Made by a program: the position numbers and the translations under genes
Notes under the pieces: generated by a model
Told to the model about the DNA's origin: nothing
Seen by the model: only the letters and a program-made list of their open reading frames with translations
Database searches by the model: none
Shown: piece after piece, positions 6,116 to 12,381 of the stretch
Layout of the letters: every line of letters begins with the position of its first letter
Numbering within the stretch: the first letter of the stretch is position 1
NCBI GenBank assembly: GCA_002472405.1
Contig: DKRV01000015.1
Coordinates: 1-22,371, forward strand
DNA: 22,371 bases
Reading direction: 5' to 3'
DNA from: Clostridiales bacterium UBA7273
GTDB lineage: Bacteria > Bacillota > Clostridia > Oscillospirales > Oscillospiraceae

Positions 6116-6180
6116 ACTTGACGTATGACAATTCAAAACGCAATTAACTACTTGACATACGACAAGTAGTTTGCTACGAT
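6116..6180 (+). promoter_or_regulatory. Promoter and palindromic operator of the HipA-like operon
   Basis: The promoter is TTGACA at 6152-6157, a 17-bp spacer ending in TGC, and TACGAT at 6175-6180. A perfect 8-bp inverted repeat, ACTACTTG (6147-6154) and CAAGTAGT (6163-6170), covers the -35 and spacer. A second, weaker site 34 bp upstream (ACTTGACGTATGACAA, 6116-6131) matches the first in direct orientation at 14 of 16 positions. Repression by the HTH of the downstream protein is inferred. Confidence 0.7.
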
Positions 6181-6199
6181 ATAGGCGAGGTGAAAGACT

Positions 6200-7021
6200 A
6201 TGCGCAACCAACTGATCAAAGAAAAACAGAATCTGACTCATCTTTCCTGGTCTATATATCGCAGCTCATCCGGAACAGCCGGTTCCTTCCTGAAAGCATA
6301 TTCTGAGCTGGGTGGCAAGAAAACATACTACAAGCTTTCCAACTTTGATAAGGTCAACGGCGTGATTGGTCATGAGTGCGTCAACGAGCTGATTGTAGAT
6401 CGGCTGATGACGATTCTTGGCATTCCGCATCTTGAGTATCAACTGATTCATGCAGATGTGCTGGTGGATGGCAAAATCCATGATGTTTATTTGTGCGCCT
6501 CCGAGGATTTCAAGGCTTCCAATGAAAGTAAAACCGCATTGGATGCCTATAAGGAGGCAGAGGGTAAGGCCGATGAATCCGCCCTTGATTTTTGTATCCG
6601 CAACGGCTGGGAGGACTATATTTACCAGATGCTTGTGGTTGATTTCCTGATTCTGAATCGAGACCGTCATGGAGCGAACATTGAAGTGCTGAAAAACAGC
6701 CGCAGAAGAACCATTCGCTTAGCGCCTTTGTTTGATCACGGTTTGGCCTTCCTCTGCCGTTCAACGCAGGAGCAGTTTGCAACCTTTGATGTGATGCAGG
6801 ATTTGCCATGTAATAACTTTATCGGATCCCGATCAGCTTGGGAGAATTTGAAGTTGATTCCTCCGGAAAAGCTGCCGAAGCTGAATCCTCTGCATGAAAG
6901 TGACCGAGAAACCATTATGGAAGGCTTAGAGGGTATCATTCCACAGGCATTGCAGGACAAGATCTGGGAAATGACCTGGAAAAGATGGTGTGCTTATGAA
7001 GATTTTTGCCATTCGAGATGA
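6200..7021 (+). CDS. Short HipA-like serine/threonine kinase (putative toxin)
   Basis: This is a 273-residue HipA-type kinase without the usual HipA N-terminal subdomain. A serine/glycine-rich loop SSSGTAGSFLK (22-32) lies where nucleotide binding and autophosphorylation occur in HipA relatives. Lys45 (YYKLS) could bind ATP. The catalytic loop is LNRDRHGAN (152-160), with Asp155 and Asn160, and APLFDHGLAF (175-184) supplies the metal-binding Asp179. HipA kinases phosphorylate translation factors such as aminoacyl-tRNA synthetases and halt growth; the target here is unknown. The ATG follows a GAGGTG site. The gene overlaps the next by 26 bases, implying coupled expression with a probable antidote or regulator. 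Confidence 0.78.
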   Translation: MRNQLIKEKQNLTHLSWSIYRSSSGTAGSFLKAYSELGGKKTYYKLSNFDKVNGVIGHECVNELIVDRLMTILGIPHLEYQLIHADVLVDGKIHDVYLCASEDFKASNESKTALDAYKEAEGKADESALDFCIRNGWEDYIYQMLVVDFLILNRDRHGANIEVLKNSRRRTIRLAPLFDHGLAFLCRSTQEQFATFDVMQDLPCNNFIGSRSAWENLKLIPPEKLPKLNPLHESDRETIMEGLEGIIPQALQDKIWEMTWKRWCAYEDFCHSR

Positions 7022-7811
7022 ATCCGCTCAGATTCAAAAAGATCTGGCGTACCTGCTTTATTACGAGCTGGAAAAGCGATTTTATATTGAACTTCCGGAC
7101 AATGCAGACCCTTGGGAAACTCCGCTGCTTTTGGATTCCTTCGCCAAGCGTGGCGAAAAGACGGTGAACTCCTATTGGAGCAAAATCTGGGTTCAGCAGC
7201 GGATTATCCCCACAGATCGGCAAAACTTGGGCCAGATTCTCCGTGATAACGGGCTGAAAGAATATGATGAATTTGAATTGCTGATACTTGCTAAGGGCCG
7301 CTGCGCGCAGGACGATTTCTATCTTGTTCCGCTAACCGAGGCCGACCTCCCTAAAGAAATTGTTAAACGGTTTGAAACCAGAATAGAGGATGTTCTGCCG
7401 CTGGATGATTATTGTCTGCTGGTTTTCTTCCGTGATGGCACAGTGAAAAAGTGCGATTTGAAAACGCACTTTGAGAAGACTGCTGCGTTCAATATTTTGC
7501 TGAAAAAGCCAGATTATTTTGCAACAGTGCAAATGCTGACCGGCGGCTATGGCGTTTCCTGGGATGTGAATATGACCGTCACCGATAGCATGCTTTATCA
7601 TATCGGTAAAAAAGTTCCGCTGAGTATGTCTGATTTCAAAAACTTCGTGGTTCAGCGGGTCATCAACGCCACCGAGGCAGCGGAGTTGCTGAACTGCTCT
7701 CGCCAGAATGTACTGGAATTAACGAAACGAGGCAAGCTACACCCGATTAAGACTTCTGAAAGAAATACCCTGTACCTGAAAAGCGAAGTGCTAAAGCGTA
7801 ATTGGCAGTAA
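6996..7811 (+). CDS. DUF2442-HTH protein (putative antitoxin/regulator)
   Basis: This is a 271-residue protein in three parts. Residues 1-115 are a helical/mixed region that I do not recognise. About 128-205 is DUF2442-like (VLPLDDYCLLVFFRDGTVKK, then the YFATVQ...GVSWD stretch). About 222-271 is an excisionase/MerR-type helix-turn-helix (INATEAAELLNCSRQNVLEL, then KRGKL and a final wing). DUF2442 occurs in small toxin-antitoxin-like gene pairs. ATG at 6996 lies inside the end of the kinase gene; a GTG at 6990 is possible but less likely. The HTH is the best candidate to bind the palindrome at 6147-6170. The antidote role is inferred from order, overlap and the kinase partner. A perfect 13-bp hairpin follows. 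Confidence 0.7.
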   Translation: MKIFAIRDESAQIQKDLAYLLYYELEKRFYIELPDNADPWETPLLLDSFAKRGEKTVNSYWSKIWVQQRIIPTDRQNLGQILRDNGLKEYDEFELLILAKGRCAQDDFYLVPLTEADLPKEIVKRFETRIEDVLPLDDYCLLVFFRDGTVKKCDLKTHFEKTAAFNILLKKPDYFATVQMLTGGYGVSWDVNMTVTDSMLYHIGKKVPLSMSDFKNFVVQRVINATEAAELLNCSRQNVLELTKRGKLHPIKTSERNTLYLKSEVLKRNWQ

Positions 7812-7835
7812 GCAAGATCACAAAATCTGCAAATA

Positions 7836-7867
7836 GCGGAGGACGGCTCACCCGAGCCGTCCTCCGC
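7836..7867. terminator. Perfect hairpin between converging modules
   Basis: 13-bp arms GCGGAGGACGGCT/AGCCGTCCTCCGC enclose a six-base loop. It separates the HipA-like operon from the converging winged-helix/dptF genes. The GGACGGCT arm is shared with the terminators at 3493 and 5077. No T-run is visible on either side, so termination efficiency is uncertain. Confidence 0.6.
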
Positions 7868-7886
7868 TTCTAACAACGGAAATGTT

Positions 7887-8201
7887 TTATTTACTCTGAA
7901 TTGCTTTAGCATCAATAATGCTTTGTGCAAAATCTTTCGCAGCGCTAAGCAATTTTCGACGATATGCCTTTTTATTATTTGCGTCCTGTTCTGAAACAAA
8001 CCAACTCTTGTTTCTTTTGAATACGCCGTTTATTTTATCAGCATCAGCGGGCACTTCAAAAACGTTCACGAGTAAAAAAATCAAATCATCGACCGTGAAC
8101 CATTCCTCTTTACCTTCATTTGTGACAATATACATTGCCATAATGACTTGTTCCTTTGAGCCAGAAAGGGATTTCACAGCAGGATAGTTCTTGAGATTCA
8201 A
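7887..8201 (-). CDS. Winged-helix-like C-terminal fragment
   Basis: This is a 104-residue frame starting at TTG. The pattern GSKEQVIMAMYIVTNEGKEEWFTVDDLIFLL, then a loop (VPADADKINGVFKRNKSWF) and a basic helix, looks like a winged-helix domain of the kind found at the ends of defence-system proteins; this is a weak call. No Shine-Dalgarno precedes the TTG, and the open frame runs back to a stop inside the end of the dptF fragment (EYASINADDLNLKNY). The simplest reading is the C-terminal part of a larger gene left behind by a deletion that joined it out of frame to dptF. It may still be expressed by coupling. Confidence 0.4.
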   Translation of the reverse strand: MNLKNYPAVKSLSGSKEQVIMAMYIVTNEGKEEWFTVDDLIFLLVNVFEVPADADKINGVFKRNKSWFVSEQDANNKKAYRRKLLSAAKDFAQSIIDAKAIQSK

Positions 8202-8212
8202 ATCATCAGCAT

Positions 8213-8803
8213 TTATGGATGCGTATTCTCACGAAGTGTGAAGACCTGGAAGTCAGAAAAACTCACATGCTGAAACACACTATTTGGCTGATAAACAGCT
8301 GTTCGTGAATAACCGGATATGATTTCGTTTGCTTCAACATATTTTTTCAGACACGAAAAATATACGCCTTTCTCCGACTCAATAAAGTTGATTAGGGTGC
8401 CAAGATTGATTGCCAGAATCATCTTAAACCCATCGTCATCCAAACAACGCTGATCACTAAATGGTGACAGTTTATCAGCCAGCGTGTCAATTGAGGTTAA
8501 TGTCGGCTCGCTGCTCTCTGTTGCATCGTTATAAACATAGTAATCCTTTAGAAGTTGTTCTGAGTCTGCATTACGTAAATAGGAAAGGAGGTGCGACTTA
8601 CCATCACCGGCACTTCCGCAAAGAAGGATCAGATGCTTCTTTCCGGAATGATTAACTCTTTCCAGTAGATTTCGGAGTTCAGTTTCGACGGGACGAATAA
8701 CATGCAGATATTTTTTGAAATCACCGAACGATGATGTATTTTCAACGGATTCCATTGACTGCTTGCGTAATTTAGATAATTGAGTTACAAATTCACAAGG
8801 CAT
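8213..8803 (-). pseudogene. dptF: dptF N-terminal fragment
   Basis: This is a 196-residue frame matching the start of DptF, the P-loop component of DNA-phosphorothioation-dependent restriction. Recognisable parts are the SSFGDFKKYLHVIRPVETEL opening, the Walker A CGSAGDGKSHLLSYL (62-76), and later NLGTLINFIE and HVSFSDFQVFTLREN. Full DptF is several hundred residues longer; here it ends at a stop after TLRENTHP, and the neighbouring frame continues with unrelated-looking sequence. dptG, dptH and dnd genes are absent. The start has GGGAGGA 8 bases before ATG 8803. As it stands it cannot provide Dpt restriction; a retained ATPase fragment could still be made. Confidence 0.7.
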
Positions 8804-8874
8804 CACTATTTCCTCCCAATGATATGATTATTCAACATTAATGATTGCACATAATATGTCCAATAAAAAGGACT

Positions 8875-9075
8875 TCAAGGAATGATCTCCATAATGTCTT
8901 CGATCTGGCAATCGAGGGCGGTGCAGATCTTCAGCAGGACTTCGGTGGTTACATGACCATTCTTGCCCATCTTGGTAACAGAGGCGGAACTGATGCCCGC
9001 TTTTTCACAAAGGTCTTTCTTTTTCATATCCTTGTCAATCAGAAGCTTCCAGAGTTTTTTATAACTGACAGCCAT
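8875..9075 (-). CDS. XRE/Cro-CI type regulator
   Basis: This is a 66-residue single-domain helix-turn-helix protein: SYKKLWKLLIDKDMKKKDLC, then AGISSASVTKMGKNGHVTTE as the recognition part, and LLKICTALDCQIEDIMEIIP. The pattern is very common next to restriction and other defence genes. ATG at 9075 follows GGAAGGAG; the open frame upstream runs through a terminator hairpin and is not coding. It lies on the same strand as, and 71 bp before, the dptF fragment, so it was probably the controller of that cassette. Confidence 0.88.
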   Translation of the reverse strand: MAVSYKKLWKLLIDKDMKKKDLCEKAGISSASVTKMGKNGHVTTEVLLKICTALDCQIEDIMEIIP

Positions 9076-9090
9076 AAAGATGCTCCTTCC

Positions 9091-9126
9091 AAAAAACAAA
9101 AAGTGCTCTGCCGCACGACAGAGCAC
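9091..9126 (-). terminator. Intrinsic terminator in the xre leader
   Basis: On the minus strand, GTGCTCTG/CAGAGCAC (9126-9103) forms an 8-bp stem followed at once by TTTTTGTTTTTT (9102-9091), then the ribosome site and ATG of the xre gene. A terminator in this position suggests attenuation of the xre-dptF transcript, or insulation from upstream reading. Confidence 0.6.
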
Positions 9127-9266
9127 ATAAATCGCAAAATCTGCCGCGGCTATTTCCAACACCCACGGCGTTGTATACTATGATAGCAGATTCTGTCAGA
9201 TAAAGCAAGAAAAAATGATGCATTCGCATGATTTTCAATCCGATATAGAGATTACATGATTGCTCT

Positions 9267-9278
9267 CCCTCCGGAGGG
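9267..9278 (+). terminator. Weak GC-rich hairpin followed by a T-run
   Basis: A small stem CCCT/AGGG is followed by GCGATATTTTTTT. It lies in the 518-bp gene-free stretch 9076-9593, which otherwise contains the tandem repeat below and AT-rich sequence with no gene that I can support. Confidence 0.3.
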
Positions 9279-9309
9279 CGATATTTTTTTATCTTTTTTC
9301 AAAAAGCTG

Positions 9310-9413
9310 TTCGTTTTTTGAAGCGTTTTGTTGCGGTAGAGGAGTGAGAGGAAAAATATTTTCCAAAGGTGTTTCGTTTTTAACTCGAAAACGTGCGGTT
9401 GAGGAGTGAGGGG
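9310..9413 (+). repeat. Imperfect tandem repeat, about 62-63 bp period
   Basis: Two copies of a TTCGTTTTT block (9310 and 9373) are each followed about 21 bases later by TGCGGTAGAGGAGTGAGAGG (9332-9351) or TGCGGTTGAGGAGTGAGGGG (9394-9413), 18 of 20 identical. The position upstream of the integrase remnant fits arm-type recombinase binding sites, but this is inference. Confidence 0.55.
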
Positions 9414-9593
9414 AGCTTCAAGAGCAAATCAAATCCCTAATATGTAATTACATAATTAAATACTCTTTCTACCAGCTCAAAGTAACCACTATCTCTATAA
9501 CTTAGGAGCACTCCGAAATTCCTTTTTGAGCCGGTATACATAGGCAGGTTTTCTGCCTGAATCATTACAAAGGAGGTAGTCGAAATTCGGCTG

Positions 9594-10100
9594 ATGCTGG
9601 GAACCGGTATGCGTATGCAGGAAATGCTGGCGCTGGAGCCAAAGCACATCGAAGAGGATGGCTCCATGATCTACATTCGGCAGGCTGTGAAGCTGGTGAA
9701 GGGCTCTGTTTCCGTCGGATGTCCGAAGTCCAGAGACAGCGCCCGCAATGTCCCTGTGCCGCCAAATCTGCGTTGGTGTGCTGTGCGGCTACGAGAGACG
9801 GATCGGAAATACCTCTGGGAGGTCGGCGTGGAAGGCCAGCCCTGCAATCCAACCTATTTCCGCAACAAGTTCAAGGAAGCTCTTGATGGGGCAGGTGTGC
9901 GGGTTCTGACACCGCATTGCTGCCGGCACACCTATGTTTCCCAGATGCAGAACCTGGGCGTGGACTTGGAGACCATCAAGAGCATCGTGGGTCACGCAGA
10001 AATTGACATGACGCAGCACTACCTGCATGTGCAAAATCCTATCCGGCAGAGTGCGGTGGAGAAGTTCAGCGAAGCCTTCGAAAACCCAATGGACGCATGA
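9594..10100 (+). pseudogene. int: Truncated tyrosine recombinase (integrase), catalytic domain only
   Basis: This 168-residue frame covers the catalytic domain: GTGMRMQEMLALEP holds the first arginine, CPKSRDSARNVPVP the lysine-region turn, LTPHCCRHTYVS the H-x-x-R box, and IVGHAEIDMTQHYLHV the second histidine and the tyrosine nucleophile. Similarity continues a few codons upstream (ITKEVVEIRLM) and then meets a stop at 9558, so the arm-binding and core-binding domains are missing. A full-length relative is about twice as long. A perfect AAAGGAGGT lies at 9569-9577 but is 17 bases from the ATG; an ATT start at 9585 would be better placed. It sits 150 bp from attR, as expected for the island's own integrase. 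Confidence 0.85.
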
Positions 10101-10123
10101 GACAGGCTGTCACGAAAGGCGTC

Positions 10124-10204
10124 TGGGGAAAATCTGGGGGATTTTCGGTGAAGAAAGTTTCGCCCCTCGAAACCGAGGGGCGAATATTGGAACTATTTTA
10201 TGCT
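10124..10204 (+). repeat. Right-end partner of the island left-end segment
   Basis: TGGGGAAAATCTGGG at 10124-10138 and the following GAAGAAAGT, GC-rich hairpin and CTATTTTAT repeat the layout at 1950-2013. The hairpin here is longer and serves as the integrase terminator. Confidence 0.5.
10161..10182 (+). terminator. Terminator of the integrase gene
   Basis: CGCCCCTCG/CGAGGGGCG forms a 9-bp stem with an AAAC loop. The T-run is poor. Confidence 0.5.
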
Positions 10205-10216
10205 GTAAACATAAGA

Positions 10217-10250
10217 AAAAGTTCCGATTTCCTAAGAAATCGGAACTTTT
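10217..10250. terminator. Island-borne terminator replacing that of tRNA-Ala
   Basis: Perfect 14-bp arms (AAAAGTTCCGATTT and its complement) enclose a six-base loop, with A- and T-rich outer ends, 2 bp from the CCA end of the tRNA. After integration it takes over the role of the native terminator now stranded at 1756-1789. Confidence 0.8.
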
Positions 10251-10251
10251 C

Positions 10252-10327
<76 letters not shown>

Positions 10328-10340
10328 AGACGCATTGGCT

Positions 10341-10369
10341 ATTTTATCAGACTGAGAGCATATTGTCAA
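10341..10369 (-). promoter_or_regulatory. Promoter of tRNA-Ala
   Basis: On the minus strand, TTGACA (10369-10364), a 17-bp spacer and TAAAAT (10346-10341) form a strong promoter about 14 bp before the tRNA. The plsY-like gene ends only 14 bp upstream of the -35. Confidence 0.85.
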
Positions 10370-10382
10370 CTGAAAATTTAAA

Positions 10383-11039
10383 TTAATTTTGTCCGCTGCC
10401 GTAATCGTCGTCGAACATATACGTCACGTCCTCTTTATAGCGGAACTTTTTCTCCTTGCCCTTTATAAGACGCGGAATACTGCGGCGATACTCGACAAAA
10501 ACCAAAAGCCCTGTGAGCAGATATATGTTTCTGACGATCGTATCGTCAACGCTCATGATCGCAACAAGACACATGACAAGCATCGCACCAAGCGCAGACA
10601 GCGATATGTATCGCGAGAATATATACACAACGACAAACACTATTATGCCGGCAAAGGCGACCTCGCCGCTGACAAAGAACGTTCCGATTGCGACGGCGAG
10701 CAGGCTGTGCTCACCGTGGAAGCGATAAAGTATCGGAAAATTCGTGCCGAGGACAACGCAGAACAGCGCAAACGCGCTTCCGATCTTCGACTGGTCAACG
10801 ATGAGCATGAGCAGGCTGCCCAGCAGCACCGGGACAATTACCTTTATCGCCTCGATGAGCACAATGACGCCGACGCCTTTCCCTCCATGGCGCTTCAAAA
10901 AACGCGTTATTCCGGCGTTATCGCGACTGTAATTGAGAACATTCTCGTGAAAATAAATATGCGAGGACAGGATCGGTGTGCTGAGGCTGCCGAAGGAATA
11001 AGCGATTATTGCAGTAACTGCAAGCAGTAAGGGAGTCAT
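10383..11039 (-). CDS. PlsY-like membrane protein, degenerate acyltransferase motifs
   Basis: This 218-residue protein has several membrane helices and the layout of the glycerol-3-phosphate acyltransferase PlsY, which uses acyl-phosphate to start phospholipid synthesis. Motif 1 survives partly as SRDNAGITRFL (38-48; usual S-G-N-x-G-x-T-N). Motif 2, usually GGKGVAT, reads GEHSLLA and has lost its lysine. Motif 3 is partly kept as YRRSIPRLIKGKEKK. The loss suggests an altered or inactive enzyme, with a normal PlsY elsewhere in the genome. Its ATG overlaps the der stop codon (ATGA), so it is translationally coupled to der. An acidic C-terminal tail (YMFDDDYGSG) is unusual. Confidence 0.75.
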   Translation of the reverse strand: MTPLLLAVTAIIAYSFGSLSTPILSSHIYFHENVLNYSRDNAGITRFLKRHGGKGVGVIVLIEAIKVIVPVLLGSLLMLIVDQSKIGSAFALFCVVLGTNFPILYRFHGEHSLLAVAIGTFFVSGEVAFAGIIVFVVVYIFSRYISLSALGAMLVMCLVAIMSVDDTIVRNIYLLTGLLVFVEYRRSIPRLIKGKEKKFRYKEDVTYMFDDDYGSGQN

Positions 11040-12361
11040 TGCTTATCCCCCTTCTGGCGTATGACCATGCGTATCGGAGTACCTTCAAGGCCGAACACGG
11101 CGCGTATCTGGTTTTCGATATAGCGCTGGTACGAGAAATGGAACAGCTCACGGCTGTTGCAGAAAATGACGAAATTGGGCGGCTTTATGCCGGTCTGCGT
11201 CATGTAATATATCTTGAGTCTTCTGCCTTTATCCGTGGGCGGCTGAACGCGTGCCTGAGCGTCGGCAAGGACGTCGTTGAGCATGCCGGTCGTTATGCGC
11301 ATGTTGCTCTGATCGTTTACGAAATTGACCAGCTCGAATATTCTGTCGGTGCGCTGGCCGGTTTTTGCCGAGATGAACAGCACAGGCGCATAGCTCATGA
11401 AGCTTAAGTCATGCATTACCTCCTTGCGCATCTTCTCCATTGTGCCGGTCTCTTTCTCAACAAGGTCCCACTTGTTGACGACAACTATGCTGGCCTTGCC
11501 CGATTCATGCGCAAGACCGGCAATTTTGGTGTCCTGCTCGGTAACGCCCTCGCGCGCATCGATCATTATTATGCACACGTCGGCGCGCTCGATGGCCATT
11601 TGCGCGCGCATGACCGAAAACTTCTCGACGCGCTCGTCCACCTTGCTCTTGCGGCGGATGCCGGCAGTGTCGATAAACACATATTTGCCGTATTTATTAT
11701 CTATCTCGGAGTCAACCGCGTCGCGAGTCGTGCCAGCAACGTTGCTGACTATTACGCGCTGCTCGCCGAGGATATGGTTAACGAGCGATGACTTGCCGAC
11801 GTTCGGCTTGCCGATGACGGCGACCTTTATGCGGTCGTCTTCCTCCTCGTCCTCTTCCTCGGGCGGAAAGTACTTCATGCATTCGTCGAGCAGATCGCCT
11901 GTGCCGTGGCCGTGAACGGCCGAGACCGCAATGGGATCGCCGAGGCCAAGCTCGTAAAACTCGTATATGGCAGGATCCGTTCTGCCGGTAGAGTCCATTT
12001 TGTTGACCGCAAGCACCGTAGGCTTTTTCGAGCGCAGCAGCATGTTGGCAACATCCTTATCCGCCGCCGTCACGCCCGTGCGCACATCGGTGACAAGGAC
12101 AATGACATCCGCCGAGTTTATCGCGATGTTTGCCTGCTCGCGCATGAACATGAGTATTTCGTTATCCGTTGTCGGCTCAATGCCGCCGGTGTCAACGATG
12201 TTGAATTTTCTTCCGAGCCATTCGCACTCGGCATACAGTCTGTCGCGTGTAACGCCGGGCGTATCCTCGACGATAGACAGTCTGCGTCCGCAAAGCTTAT
12301 TGAAAAGCATGCTCTTTCCAACATTGGGTCTGCCTACTATGGCTATGAGAGGCTTTGACAT
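11036..12361 (-). CDS. der: Ribosome-assembly GTPase Der (EngA)
   Basis: This is a 441-residue protein with two tandem GTPase domains and a C-terminal KH-like domain, the usual length for the family. The first G1 motif is GRPNVGKS (10-17), with DTGG and NKMD; the second is GKPNVGKS, with DTAGI and NKWD. An acidic linker (EEEDEEEDDR) separates the domains. Der binds the 50S subunit and is needed for its maturation. A GGAGGT site precedes ATG 12361. It sits 20 bp after the DUF512 gene and overlaps the plsY-like gene, forming an operon. Confidence 0.97.
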   Translation of the reverse strand: MSKPLIAIVGRPNVGKSMLFNKLCGRRLSIVEDTPGVTRDRLYAECEWLGRKFNIVDTGGIEPTTDNEILMFMREQANIAINSADVIVLVTDVRTGVTAADKDVANMLLRSKKPTVLAVNKMDSTGRTDPAIYEFYELGLGDPIAVSAVHGHGTGDLLDECMKYFPPEEEDEEEDDRIKVAVIGKPNVGKSSLVNHILGEQRVIVSNVAGTTRDAVDSEIDNKYGKYVFIDTAGIRRKSKVDERVEKFSVMRAQMAIERADVCIIMIDAREGVTEQDTKIAGLAHESGKASIVVVNKWDLVEKETGTMEKMRKEVMHDLSFMSYAPVLFISAKTGQRTDRIFELVNFVNDQSNMRITTGMLNDVLADAQARVQPPTDKGRRLKIYYMTQTGIKPPNFVIFCNSRELFHFSYQRYIENQIRAVFGLEGTPIRMVIRQKGDKQ

Positions 12362-12381
12362 AAAGCTAACCTCCGTTCTGA

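Noticed and set aside
8213..8803. Active phosphorothioation-dependent restriction (Dpt) system
   Set aside because: Only the first part of dptF is present; dptG, dptH and all dnd modification genes are missing.
9437..9667. Minus-strand frame upstream of and overlapping the integrase
   Set aside because: Overlaps conserved integrase codons and has no recognisable product or ribosome site.
11906..12358. Several long plus-strand frames across der
   Set aside because: Antisense frames in G+C-rich sequence; der is a certain gene.
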